Shown: in pieces, positions 1 through 5,630 of the stretch
Layout of the letters: every line of letters begins with the position of its first letter
How positions within the stretch are numbered: position 1 is the first letter of the stretch
NCBI GenBank assembly: GCA_900766355.1
Contig: CAAFVD010000026.1
Span: 1 to 20,715 of the forward strand
Length of the DNA stretch: 20,715 bases
Direction: 5' to 3'
Source: Candidatus Gastranaerophilales bacterium
GTDB taxonomy: Bacteria > Cyanobacteriota > Vampirovibrionia > Gastranaerophilales > Gastranaerophilaceae
Program-made: the position numbers and the translations under genes
Notes under the pieces: generated by a model
What the model was told of the DNA's origin: nothing
Database searches by the model: none
The model's input: only the letters and a program-made list of their open reading frames with translations

Positions 1-73
1 TTACTTTGTCTGGAGATCCTGTCGCTTTTAACAATACAAGTGCTGTCGATATTTGTTCTTGTGTGTACCTCAT
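1..73 (-). CDS. N-terminal fragment of an IS3-like transposase OrfA (cut by window edge)
   Basis: Reading leftward from an ATG at 73, the frame stays open to the window edge and gives 24 residues beginning MRYTQEQISTALVLLKATGS. This resembles the first helix of the helix-turn-helix DNA-binding subunit (OrfA) of IS3-type insertion sequences, which begins with a similar Tyr-x-x-Glu-Gln start. The rest lies outside the window, so neither the family nor the intactness can be confirmed. No good ribosome binding site is visible upstream. A short palindrome at about 115-125 (GCCCATTGGGC) lies in the probable end region of the element, but I could not define a terminal inverted repeat. Confidence 0.45.
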   Translation of the reverse strand, partial: MRYTQEQISTALVLLKATGSPDKV

Positions 74-176
74 AATATATCAAGCATTACACAGTCCAAC
101 TTTTCGTCCGCATGCCCATTGGGCGGTGGAATTTAGAAATTCATTTTAGGTTATTGATTTCCTATCGAATTAGTGT

Positions 177-205
177 TTGTATTATGAAGAAAAAAGAGTT
201 ATAAT
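177..205 (+). promoter_or_regulatory. Probable sigma-A promoter for the gene at 254
   Basis: TTGTAT (177-182) and a perfect TATAAT (200-205) are separated by 17 bases. Transcription would start near 212, leaving a leader of about 40 nt before the ATG at 254. The spacing is ideal and the -10 box matches consensus fully; the -35 box matches at four of six positions. Confidence 0.6.
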
Positions 206-253
206 CATTTCTAAATTGACTTATTGAAAATAAAACTTTTCTAAAACACTTTA

Positions 254-632
254 ATGGATAAAAAAAAGCGACTCCTTATTTTAATATTTGTATTAATACT
301 AAGCGGAATTGTTGTGATGTTCATACATAAATATGGTTCCATGAAAGGAAATTCTGTTATGGAAAAAAATGCTACTTCCGGAGATGATAATACTCATTGG
401 TTCCATTCAAACGGTATCATCACATCCATAGATAACTCTCAAAAAAATCTGTGTAGATATCAATCAAAAAAATAATTTCTTTGAGAGTACTAATATTACA
501 TTAGATTGCAACAAATCATCTCTCGACATTACATATTTAGAGCCTGGTCAAGAAATTATCTTCTATTTCTTTAAAAATAATGTACGTGATACTGAAGTTG
601 CAATAGAAAAATTAAATATCGTTACACCATAA
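254..632 (+). pseudogene. Frameshifted small membrane-anchored or exported protein
   Basis: The ATG at 254 opens a frame with a Lys-rich start and a hydrophobic stretch (about residues 6-24), followed by a polar segment; it stops at 475 after 73 codons. The next frame continues protein-like from about 448 to the TAA at 630-632, with text such as TNITLDCNKSSLDITYLEPG. The join falls at a run of seven A at 441-447: removing one A fuses both halves into a protein of about 125 residues, with one N-terminal membrane anchor or signal peptide and a small, probably beta-rich, extracytoplasmic domain. A promoter precedes it and a terminator follows 8 bases after the second stop, so the two halves look like one original gene. 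I do not recognise the family. A sequencing error in the A run is an alternative to a true mutation. Confidence 0.6.
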
Positions 633-639
633 CTTTTAG

Positions 640-669
640 GGATTAGATAGTGTTCATCTAATCCTTTTT
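640..669 (+). terminator. Rho-independent terminator of the 254-632 gene
   Basis: A perfect 9-bp stem GGATTAGAT (640-648) and ATCTAATCC (656-664), with a 7-base loop, is followed directly by TTTTTA. It lies just after the stop at 632, which supports treating 254-632 as a single transcription unit. Confidence 0.85.
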
Positions 670-699
670 ATATGACATAATACGGTACACCACAGTATT

Positions 700-732
700 A
701 AAAAAGATGCCGCCCAATAAATGGGTGGCATC
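700..732 (-). terminator. Rho-independent terminator of the XRE regulator gene
   Basis: Positions 706-716 and 722-732 pair over 11 bp with one G-T wobble and a 5-base loop. On the minus strand the stem is followed by six T (complement of A700-705). It lies 14 bases beyond the stop of the leftward gene ending at 747. Confidence 0.85.
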
Positions 733-746
733 TCGTACATATTTGG

Positions 747-1055
747 CTATTTTCGTAAGCCTTTCGCTATTCCAATGAGGTTATCTAACTGTTCATCGCT
801 TAACCCTTGTGCAATAGAATATAGCTCCGTTGCCTTTGAGGGGTTATTAGCATTCATATCAAAGAAGTCTTTTGGAGAGATTCCAAGATAGTCACAAATA
901 TAGAAAATGCCTGACAAGGACGGCATAGACTTACCGCTTTCGATATTGTTAATATAACCGGGGTTTTGCCCCATAGATAAGCTCATATCACGAGCGGATA
1001 CGCCTTTTCCCTCCCGAAGTTTTGCCAAGCGCAATGAAAAATCCTTTTCTGTCAT
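747..1055 (-). CDS. XRE-family helix-turn-helix transcriptional regulator
   Basis: A protein of about 102 residues with an N-terminal Cro/C1-type helix-turn-helix. The recognisable core runs RLAKLREGKGVSARDMSLSM, then NPGYINNIESGK, then a GISPKDFF segment, the usual layout of the HTH_3 fold over about residues 5-60. The remaining 40 residues form a short helical tail (ELYSIAQGLSDEQLDNLIGI), probably for dimerisation. I chose the ATG at 1055 because AGGATGGTGAGG precedes it; an ATG at 1067 would add four residues but has a poorly spaced site. The gene is convergent with the 254-632 gene, diverges from the SLOG remnant at 1180, and has its own terminator. Its targets cannot be told from sequence; local autoregulation is likely for this family. 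Confidence 0.88.
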   Translation of the reverse strand: MTEKDFSLRLAKLREGKGVSARDMSLSMGQNPGYINNIESGKSMPSLSGIFYICDYLGISPKDFFDMNANNPSKATELYSIAQGLSDEQLDNLIGIAKGLRK

Positions 1056-1128
1056 ATACCTCACCATCCTTTGTTATATTGTAACCCACAAAAGTACAAA
1101 ATTTGTTGGGCGTAGGGCTGTATTCGTA

Positions 1129-1157
1129 TTGCTTTATTGGTTTATAGATGTTACAAT
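1129..1157 (+). promoter_or_regulatory. Probable sigma-A promoter of the SLOG-family remnant
   Basis: TTGCTT (1129-1134) and TACAAT (1152-1157) are 17 bases apart. They are followed by AGAGG (1168-1172) and the start codons at 1180/1183. The promoter has outlived the gene it served. Confidence 0.5.
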
Positions 1158-1179
1158 GAACATAAATAGAGGTTCTTAG

Positions 1180-1413
1180 ATGATGAAATACATAGGAAAG
1201 ACGGTTTGCTTTACCGGACATAGAAAATACCGCCTGAGAAGAAAGATGAAATCACTCGGCGGTTGAAGGTAATGATTATTCAGTTAATTAACAGTAGCGT
1301 TTGTGTGTTTGTTATCCTACAGAAAAACAGGAGGAACGACATATACCGTTAAATATGCGGTTTCGAAGGGTATCTCAATAGAAAATGTGCTACAAAAACA
1401 AAAAAACAGGTGA
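1180..1413 (+). pseudogene. Decayed DUF1273/SLOG-family (YpsA-like) gene
   Basis: After a promoter and an AGAGG site, an ATG at 1180 (or 1183) starts KTVCFTGHRK, the hallmark N-terminus of DUF1273/SLOG nucleotide-binding proteins. The frame is then broken: one missing A near 1224-1227 shifts the continuation into another frame, which reads IPPEKKDEITRRLKVMIIQL up to about 1285. The text then jumps to family C-terminal sequence, NSSVCV followed by KTGGTTYTVKYAVSKG, in yet another frame, ending at TGA 1411-1413. The central part, about 100 residues in intact members as I recall them, is missing. Several indels plus the internal deletion make this true decay, not a single sequencing error. The nearby XRE regulator and this gene probably came in together as accessory DNA. 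Confidence 0.75.
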
Positions 1414-1429
1414 AAAAATACACCTGTTT
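1400..1429 (-). terminator. Minus-strand terminator just outside the left inverted repeat
   Basis: AAACAGGTG (1404-1412) and CACCTGTTT (1421-1429) form a 9-bp stem with an 8-base loop. On the minus strand the stem runs into T residues (complement of A1400-1403), then G and five more T. It ends transcription moving leftward. No complete leftward gene lies upstream of it in the present arrangement; it makes sense as the stop for the leftward promoter at 1496-1524, and for the recombinase gene if the segment is inverted. Confidence 0.7.
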
Positions 1430-1440
1430 GCAAGTTCTTA

Positions 1441-1465
1441 TTTCGTAAAGTATGCCACTTAACGA
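1441..1465. repeat. Left 25-bp inverted repeat (candidate recombination site)
   Basis: Positions 1441-1465 are the exact reverse complement of 2887-2911, 25 of 25 bases. The shared core, read in the orientation of the right copy, contains TCGTTAAGTGGCATAC. Outside the repeats I see no target-site duplication. The pair flanks a tyrosine recombinase gene, so these are good candidates for its crossover sites. Confidence 0.85.
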
Positions 1466-1495
1466 AGCTGATTTTCGTCAAAATCTATTATAATC

Positions 1496-1524
1496 ATTGT
1501 ACATAGTGTTGTCGGATTTGTCAA
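1496..1524 (-). promoter_or_regulatory. Outward sigma-A promoter inside the candidate invertible segment
   Basis: On the minus strand, a perfect TTGACA (1524-1519) and TACAAT (1501-1496, five of six) are 17 bases apart. Transcription would start near 1489, about 24 bases before the left repeat. In the present orientation it would run leftward into the terminator at 1400-1429 and make only a transcript of roughly 90 nt. After inversion it would face the HTH gene at 2894, with a leader of about 31 nt to the GTG. Confidence 0.7.
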
Positions 1525-1692
1525 TATGTCGTCGTGAAAAAGCATAAAATCTTTTGAGCCAAAATCTTTTGAGGAAAATTTAGGTGAAATTTTAATAGCT
1601 TTGTCAGGAAACGGGCTTATTTGGATGGAATCAACATACAAAAGCCGTCATTTTTCCGTCACCACTAAATTAACAATTCGGAGGAATGACAT

Positions 1693-2820
1693 ATGTCAAA
1701 GAAAGGCGAAAATATTTACAAACGCAAGGATGGAAGATGGGAAGGTCGTTATATCCGCCTTTACGATGAGAATGGTAAAGCGAAATACGGTTATGTTTAC
1801 GGAAAAAACTATAGTGATGTGAAACAGAGATTACTTGAAAAAAAGGCTTATTCCGGCAGTCAAGCAGATATGGCTTCAAAATGCTCAGCGCTATATAGTG
1901 AAGTTTTGGATGCGTGGTTGCAATCTACAAGAATAAATATTAAGGAGTCAACCTATGCTCGTTATTCACATTTGATTGATACGCATATTCGCTCACAGTT
2001 AGGTAAATACCAGATATCCAAGATTAGCACTCAGCTTATTGAAGGCTTCATTGAAAATCTACTGAGTTGTGGTAGAGTGGATAACAATGGTGGTTTGTCC
2101 GCAAAAACCGTTACGGATATTCTTACGATTGTAAAAAGCACTATAGACTATGCAAGATACAATAATCTTGTAGTGTCTTGTAATCTCAGCAAACTGACAA
2201 TCAAGAAAAAAGATAAAGAGATGAGGGTTTTGTGTCAATCTGAGCAGGACGCTCTAATAAGGGTGTTGATAGCGGATATGGATTTATACAAGTTTGGCGT
2301 ACTACTTTCCCTTTATACAGGAATACGAATCGGTGAGCTTTGTGCATTACAGTGGGAAGATTTAAGTATTACAAATTCAACACTCAAAGTCAGAAAGACA
2401 ATGCAAAGGATACAGGAAACAAATATAGGCGCATCAAGCAAGACGAAAATTATTATTACGGAACCGAAAAGCGATTGCTCCATCAGAGATATCCCCCTGC
2501 CGTCCTTTTTAGTTGAGATTGCCAGACAGTTTAGAGATCACCCCAAGGCATATATATTGTCAGGTGAACGAGGAAAGTATATCGAACCTCGAACAATGCA
2601 AAATCGATTTAAAACCTATGTTAAGGAAAGTGGAATCAGTGATGCTAATTTTCACTCTCTCCGGCATACATTTGCAACAAGATGCGTAGAAGTGGGTTTT
2701 GAGTTAAAAAGTCTAAGTGAAGTTCTTGGACATTCCAATGTAAATATTACGCTCAATAGATATGTCCACTCCTCATTTGAACTTAAATATTCCAATATGA
2801 ACAAGTTGGCCTTTATATAA
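1693..2820 (+). CDS. Tyrosine recombinase/integrase, candidate DNA invertase
   Basis: A 375-residue site-specific recombinase. Residues 1-50 form an AP2-like arm-binding start (YKRKDGRWEGRY). Residues 65-165 are the SAM-like core-binding domain, and residues 175-375 the catalytic domain. The catalytic set is complete: R212 (GIRIGEL), K259 (EPKS), H321 and R324 (HSLRH), H347 (LGHSN) and nucleophile Y357 (NRYVH). A strong GGAGG (1680-1684) lies 8 bases before the ATG. Length and motifs match Tn916-like integrases, but there is no excisionase, relaxase or other mobile-element gene beside it. It lies wholly between perfect inverted repeats, which favours a role as an invertase of its own segment. 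A weak forward promoter may be TTGAGG-16-TTTAAT (1569-1596). Its own hairpin terminator follows at 2846. Alternative: remnant integrase of a degraded element. Confidence 0.92.
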   Translation: MSKKGENIYKRKDGRWEGRYIRLYDENGKAKYGYVYGKNYSDVKQRLLEKKAYSGSQADMASKCSALYSEVLDAWLQSTRINIKESTYARYSHLIDTHIRSQLGKYQISKISTQLIEGFIENLLSCGRVDNNGGLSAKTVTDILTIVKSTIDYARYNNLVVSCNLSKLTIKKKDKEMRVLCQSEQDALIRVLIADMDLYKFGVLLSLYTGIRIGELCALQWEDLSITNSTLKVRKTMQRIQETNIGASSKTKIIITEPKSDCSIRDIPLPSFLVEIARQFRDHPKAYILSGERGKYIEPRTMQNRFKTYVKESGISDANFHSLRHTFATRCVEVGFELKSLSEVLGHSNVNITLNRYVHSSFELKYSNMNKLAFI

Positions 2821-2845
2821 GCCGTCAAAATAACCGTCAGTAAGT

Positions 2846-2880
2846 AGTCGATAATCCTTATGGTTTAAGGATTTTCGACT
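2846..2880 (+). terminator. Hairpin terminator after the recombinase gene
   Basis: AGTCGA-T-AATCCTTA (2846-2860) pairs with TAAGGATT-T-TCGACT (2866-2880): 14 pairs with one T-T mismatch and a 5-base loop. It is followed by GCTTTG, a weak T tract. It sits 6 bases before the right repeat, so it should insulate the T7SS operon from recombinase transcription in the present orientation. Confidence 0.6.
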
Positions 2881-2886
2881 GCTTTG

Positions 2887-2911
2887 TCGTTAAGTGGCAT
2901 ACTTTACGAAA
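2887..2911. repeat. Right 25-bp inverted repeat (candidate recombination site)
   Basis: Exact reverse complement of 1441-1465. It overlaps the apparent GTG start (2894) of the HTH gene, so the first six codons of that frame lie inside the repeat and would be unchanged by inversion. Confidence 0.85.
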
Positions 2912-3286
2912 ATTTATGAAAGGGCGGATGAGATTACGAGCGAGGTAAGGAAAAACTATATGGATTATTGGCGTTTTTTGCCTGAAGAAAAAGATATTCT
3001 TATACAAAAACTTACATTTGCCTTGCCGGCATTAAGAGGTATAACTAAAGCGACTCAAGATGAAATTGCTAATGCGATTGGGGTTTCAAGGCAAACATAT
3101 AACGCAATTGAAATACAGAAGAGAACGATGTCTTGGAATACTTATATTTCTTTGATACTGTTTTTCGACTATAATCCCAATTCGCATATTATGATTAGAC
3201 AACTCGAAGCATTTCCAGCTCAATTGGATGAATGTTGGTTATTAGATGAAATAGCTCAAGACAGAAATAAATTAACGGGTGATTAA
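2894..3286 (+). CDS. Helix-turn-helix regulator at the head of the T7SS operon
   Basis: A protein of up to 130 residues. A Cro/C1-type helix-turn-helix lies at about residues 53-77 (ATQDEIANAIGVSRQTYNAI) with a following KRTMSWNTYISLILFF helix pair, typical of XRE-type repressors. The N-terminal 45 residues are helical and acidic/basic mixed. The longest start is a GTG at 2894 inside the right inverted repeat with no good ribosome binding site; an ATG at 2960 (codon 23) has AAGG nine bases ahead and may be the true start. It is the first gene after the candidate switch and is followed 52 bases later by the FHA gene, in the same direction, so it is the natural local regulator of the secretion operon. 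Whether it represses or activates is unknown. Confidence 0.82.
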   Translation: MAYFTKIYERADEITSEVRKNYMDYWRFLPEEKDILIQKLTFALPALRGITKATQDEIANAIGVSRQTYNAIEIQKRTMSWNTYISLILFFDYNPNSHIMIRQLEAFPAQLDECWLLDEIAQDRNKLTGD

Positions 3287-3338
3287 ATAGCCTTTATATT
3301 TAATTTGTAAGCATTTACTGCTATGAGGTGCAAAAGTG

Positions 3339-4520
3339 ATGAAGGGAAAAAGTCAAAAGGAAATAAAAATTAAGGTTAAAGACTGTTGCCGTATTGCTAA
3401 AGTGAAAATTTCATCTGATCTTGTTGTCAATACTAATCAGTGTGACCTTTTATCAAAAAAATATAACTACGGGTTCTTAAAATTAAATAGTGCGAAAAGA
3501 AACAAAATGGAGTTTACCGGACCAAAGGGAATAAGTTTATATGAAAGACTTAAAAAGCCAATTTCCGAATATGATTTTTTCTTTATTGTAGAGCAACTTG
3601 TTGATGTTACACAGAAACTTGAAAAAATTGGTTTATCCCGTAATAACCTTGTCCTCGATTTGAAATATGTGTTTTTTAATGAATCAACAAAGGAATTGAA
3701 TTTCATATATTTACCAATTGCTACTCCACATAGCAGCATAGGTGTTTTGTCTTTTGTAGAGCAAGTTATATATTCTGCGAAGCCAGTCGAAACTGACACA
3801 AATTTTTTGTCAAATTTTAGTTACTTTATTAAGGGACTAAGTGAGTTCGAAGCGGATAAAGTTGAATCATATATCAATCATATTAATAGCGACATTGTTA
3901 GTGTTATTAAAAAGGTGGATTTTAAAAAAAGCAACATAATGAGTACAGTGGCAAACAGTATAAGTGTCAAAATGTGCGCAGAAACTTTTGATGACGAACC
4001 AACAGATCTTATGTCGGATGACGAGAAAACAGACTTATTCGATGACGATGAACAAACAGATCTTTTCTCGAATAATGCTCAGATGGATTTGTTTGCAGAA
4101 AGCCAAAGAAATGCTACCGTTGTTGATGACGAAAGTACGTGCCTATTAGATGATGAAGCAACAGCGCTTTTCTCCGATGACGATGATAAAACCGATTTGT
4201 TTGATGAAATTCAGGCGACTCCTTATAAGTTCCCAACATTAATAAGAACTCTCACTGAAGAGGTTATTAGAATAGATAAACCTGTGTTTCGAATAGGCAA
4301 GGAAGAAAATTGCGTTGATTATATTGTGTCCAACAATATTGCTATTAGTCGAAGTCACGCTGATATTATCAGTCGAGACGGAAAATACTTTGTTTTTGAC
4401 CTACGGTCAAAAAACAAGAGTTATATCAATAATAGGGTTTTACCTGCTGAACATGAGGTGGAGATATTTAACGGCGATATCTTGAAACTTGCTAATGAAG
4501 AATTTTTATTTCAAGTATAG
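3339..4520 (+). CDS. FHA-domain protein with N-terminal pseudokinase-like domain and TDLF-repeat linker
   Basis: About 393 residues. Residues 15-190 (numbered from a GTG at 3336) form a DUF6382-like domain with a kinase-like pattern, SRNNLVLDLKYVFFNE then a FIYLPI strand, but no catalytic residues. Residues 217-290 are a very acidic linker with seven DDExTDLF-type units. Residues 305-394 are an FHA phosphothreonine-binding domain: RIGKEE (R319), SRSH (338-341) and N360 are kept, but the usual Asn-Gly pair reads Asn-Lys (SKNKSYIN). GAGGTG (3325-3330) is 8 bases before the chosen ATG at 3339. It stands next to the PP2C phosphatase and upstream of the kinase, so it is probably a kinase substrate and scaffold in the cytoplasm or at the T7SS membrane complex. 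It is a paralogue of the protein at 12776. Confidence 0.88.
   Translation: MKGKSQKEIKIKVKDCCRIAKVKISSDLVVNTNQCDLLSKKYNYGFLKLNSAKRNKMEFTGPKGISLYERLKKPISEYDFFFIVEQLVDVTQKLEKIGLSRNNLVLDLKYVFFNESTKELNFIYLPIATPHSSIGVLSFVEQVIYSAKPVETDTNFLSNFSYFIKGLSEFEADKVESYINHINSDIVSVIKKVDFKKSNIMSTVANSISVKMCAETFDDEPTDLMSDDEKTDLFDDDEQTDLFSNNAQMDLFAESQRNATVVDDESTCLLDDEATALFSDDDDKTDLFDEIQATPYKFPTLIRTLTEEVIRIDKPVFRIGKEENCVDYIVSNNIAISRSHADIISRDGKYFVFDLRSKNKSYINNRVLPAEHEVEIFNGDILKLANEEFLFQV
3990..4202 (+). repeat. Seven acidic TDLF-type repeat units within the FHA protein
   Basis: The linker encodes units DDEPTDLM, DDEKTDLF, DDEQTDLF, NAQMDLF, DDESTCLL, DDEATALF and DDDKTDLF. Six keep a threonine (residues 223, 232, 241, 268, 276, 286); in one it is replaced by Met250. 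A Thr followed two residues later by Leu, and by Leu/Phe/Met at +3, in acidic surroundings resembles the TxxL/V sites that FHA domains bind when phosphorylated. The units are diverged at DNA level, so this is an old, selected repeat and not a recent slippage product. Confidence 0.75.
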
Positions 4521-4541
4521 TTTTTTGAAGGAAAGATAAGT

Positions 4542-5447
4542 GTGATGAAAATGCGATATGTGGCAATAGCTGAATCAGATATAGGAATTGCTAGAGATAC
4601 TAACCAAGACAGTATCCTAATTAAACACGCCACATATGACAACAACGAAGTTCTAATGGCTATTGTTTGCGACGGAATGGGAGGACTTTCAAGAGGTGAA
4701 ATTGCAAGTGCAGCTGTTATTCGTGAATTTGAGAAATGGTTTATGAAGGAATTGCCTTTTGAACTTAAAAGAATTGATATGAATGTTATTGGATATAAGT
4801 GGTCTTTACTTCTTAGGTCATTAAATATTAGCATTCAGGAATATGGACAAAAGTTTAGTGAAAGATTAGGAACAACATTTACAGGAACCTTATTTATTAA
4901 TAATCAGTTTGTTGTTGTTCACGTGGGCGATACTCGATTATATCACATTGATACATCATTGAAACAAATGACGAACGATCATACATACGTTGCAAGAGAA
5001 GTTTTAAAAGGGACACTTACACCTGAACAGGCAAATGTCAACAAACATCGAAATATGCTTTTACAATGTATAGGAGCTTCCAAAACTGTTGAACCACAAA
5101 TTATTTGCGGAGAAGTAAAGCAAGGCGTTTATATGCTTTGTTCTGATGGCTTTAGACATAAAGTAACAGAAGAAGAACTTATTGATTTGTTAGCCCCCAA
5201 AAGGCTAAAGAATAAATGGACAATGATAAAAAATAGCAAGCGCTTGATAAAACTAATTAAACAACGTGGCGAAAAAGATAATATTTCAGTTGTTGTAATT
5301 AAGCCATATCTTGGAGAAAATTCAAAAGGAATTAAGTTGAATTTTATTGAAAAAATAATTCGCTCAAAGACAAAAGCATACTTACTTGCTACAGGTTTAT
5401 TAACCGTTAGCATTGCAATTTTTGTGATTGGCTTGCTGTGTATGTGA
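4542..5447 (+). CDS. PP2C-family Ser/Thr protein phosphatase with C-terminal membrane anchor
   Basis: A 301-residue metal-dependent phosphatase. PP2C motifs appear in order: RDTNQDS (19-24), VCDGMGG (42-48, metal-binding Asp44), GTTFTGTL, VGDTRLY (128-134), CSDGF (200-204, Asp202) and EKDNIS (244-249, Asp246), so the catalytic set looks complete. Residues 278-300 (YLLATGLLTVSIAIFVIGLL) form one transmembrane helix at the C-terminus, so the catalytic domain faces the cytoplasm. The start is GTG at 4542 or ATG at 4545, after GAAGGAAAG. It begins 21 bases after the FHA gene and is followed by the small membrane protein and the kinase, the usual phosphatase-kinase pairing; it should remove phosphates placed by that kinase. 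Confidence 0.93.
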   Translation: MMKMRYVAIAESDIGIARDTNQDSILIKHATYDNNEVLMAIVCDGMGGLSRGEIASAAVIREFEKWFMKELPFELKRIDMNVIGYKWSLLLRSLNISIQEYGQKFSERLGTTFTGTLFINNQFVVVHVGDTRLYHIDTSLKQMTNDHTYVAREVLKGTLTPEQANVNKHRNMLLQCIGASKTVEPQIICGEVKQGVYMLCSDGFRHKVTEEELIDLLAPKRLKNKWTMIKNSKRLIKLIKQRGEKDNISVVVIKPYLGENSKGIKLNFIEKIIRSKTKAYLLATGLLTVSIAIFVIGLLCM

Positions 5448-5471
5448 CACTTAACAAGGAGGAAACATATA

Positions 5472-5630
5472 GTGGATTGGTTAACAAATGAGGTTTTATT
5501 TTACGGTGGCATTATTATTACTGGATGCTCTATATTGTCAGCAATCATATTTTTGTGTGTTTCAAAGATAAAAGCGGTAAGACTAAACGCTCAATTAGAT
5601 GCAGAGTATGGGGAAAGAAAAAAGAAATAG
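5472..5630 (+). CDS. Small single-pass membrane protein between phosphatase and kinase
   Basis: A 52-residue frame starts at a GTG (5472) with an excellent AAGGAGG site (5456-5462) nine bases ahead and ends at TAG 5628-5630. It begins MDWLTNEVLFYGGIIITG, has one hydrophobic segment (about residues 9-32) and ends in a charged helix, LDAEYGERKKK. It fills the gap of 151 bases between the phosphatase and kinase genes, and overlaps the longest version of the kinase by 32 bases. I do not know a family name. A similar small membrane protein occurs at 12425, so the operon carries two. A structural or assembly role in the secretion complex is possible but is a guess. Confidence 0.72.
   Translation: MDWLTNEVLFYGGIIITGCSILSAIIFLCVSKIKAVRLNAQLDAEYGERKKK

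Larger units (their letters stand above)
1441..2911. other. Candidate invertible DNA segment carrying its own recombinase and an outward promoter
   Basis: Two perfect 25-bp inverted repeats bound a 1421-bp interior. It holds one intact gene (tyrosine recombinase, 1693-2820), an outward leftward promoter close to the left repeat (1496-1524), and a hairpin terminator close to the right repeat (2846-2880). A minus-strand terminator sits just outside the left repeat, and the T7SS operon starts at the right repeat. This is the layout of a phase-variable promoter switch. Seen directly: repeats, promoter boxes, terminators, recombinase motifs. Inferred: that the segment inverts, and that the present orientation leaves the operon without its promoter. 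A plain transposon with terminal repeats is the alternative, but the repeats are long, perfect, lack flanking duplications, and tyrosine recombinases do not act on transposon-type ends. Confidence 0.65.

Noticed and set aside
441..447. Programmed ribosomal frameshift at the A7 run
   Set aside because: The needed shift is +1 (or -2), not the usual -1 on A-rich slippery sites, and no stimulatory structure follows. Mutation or sequencing error is simpler.
988..1221. 77-codon minus-strand ORF over the XRE promoter region
   Set aside because: It overlaps the XRE gene start in another frame and the SLOG remnant on the opposite strand; the composition is not protein-like and there is no ribosome binding site.
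1489..1494. TATAAT on the plus strand as recombinase promoter
   Set aside because: No acceptable -35 box lies 16-18 bases upstream (the position reads AGCTGA). The match is probably chance in AT-rich DNA.
1459..1641. 60-codon minus-strand ORF ending at the left inverted repeat
   Set aside because: It contains the TTGACA-17-TACAAT promoter boxes and has no clear ribosome binding site or family. It is better read as promoter DNA, although after inversion its stop would touch the GTG of the HTH gene.
1441..2911. Simple transposon with terminal inverted repeats
   Set aside because: No target-site duplication is visible outside the repeats and the only enzyme is a tyrosine recombinase, which does not use transposon-type ends.
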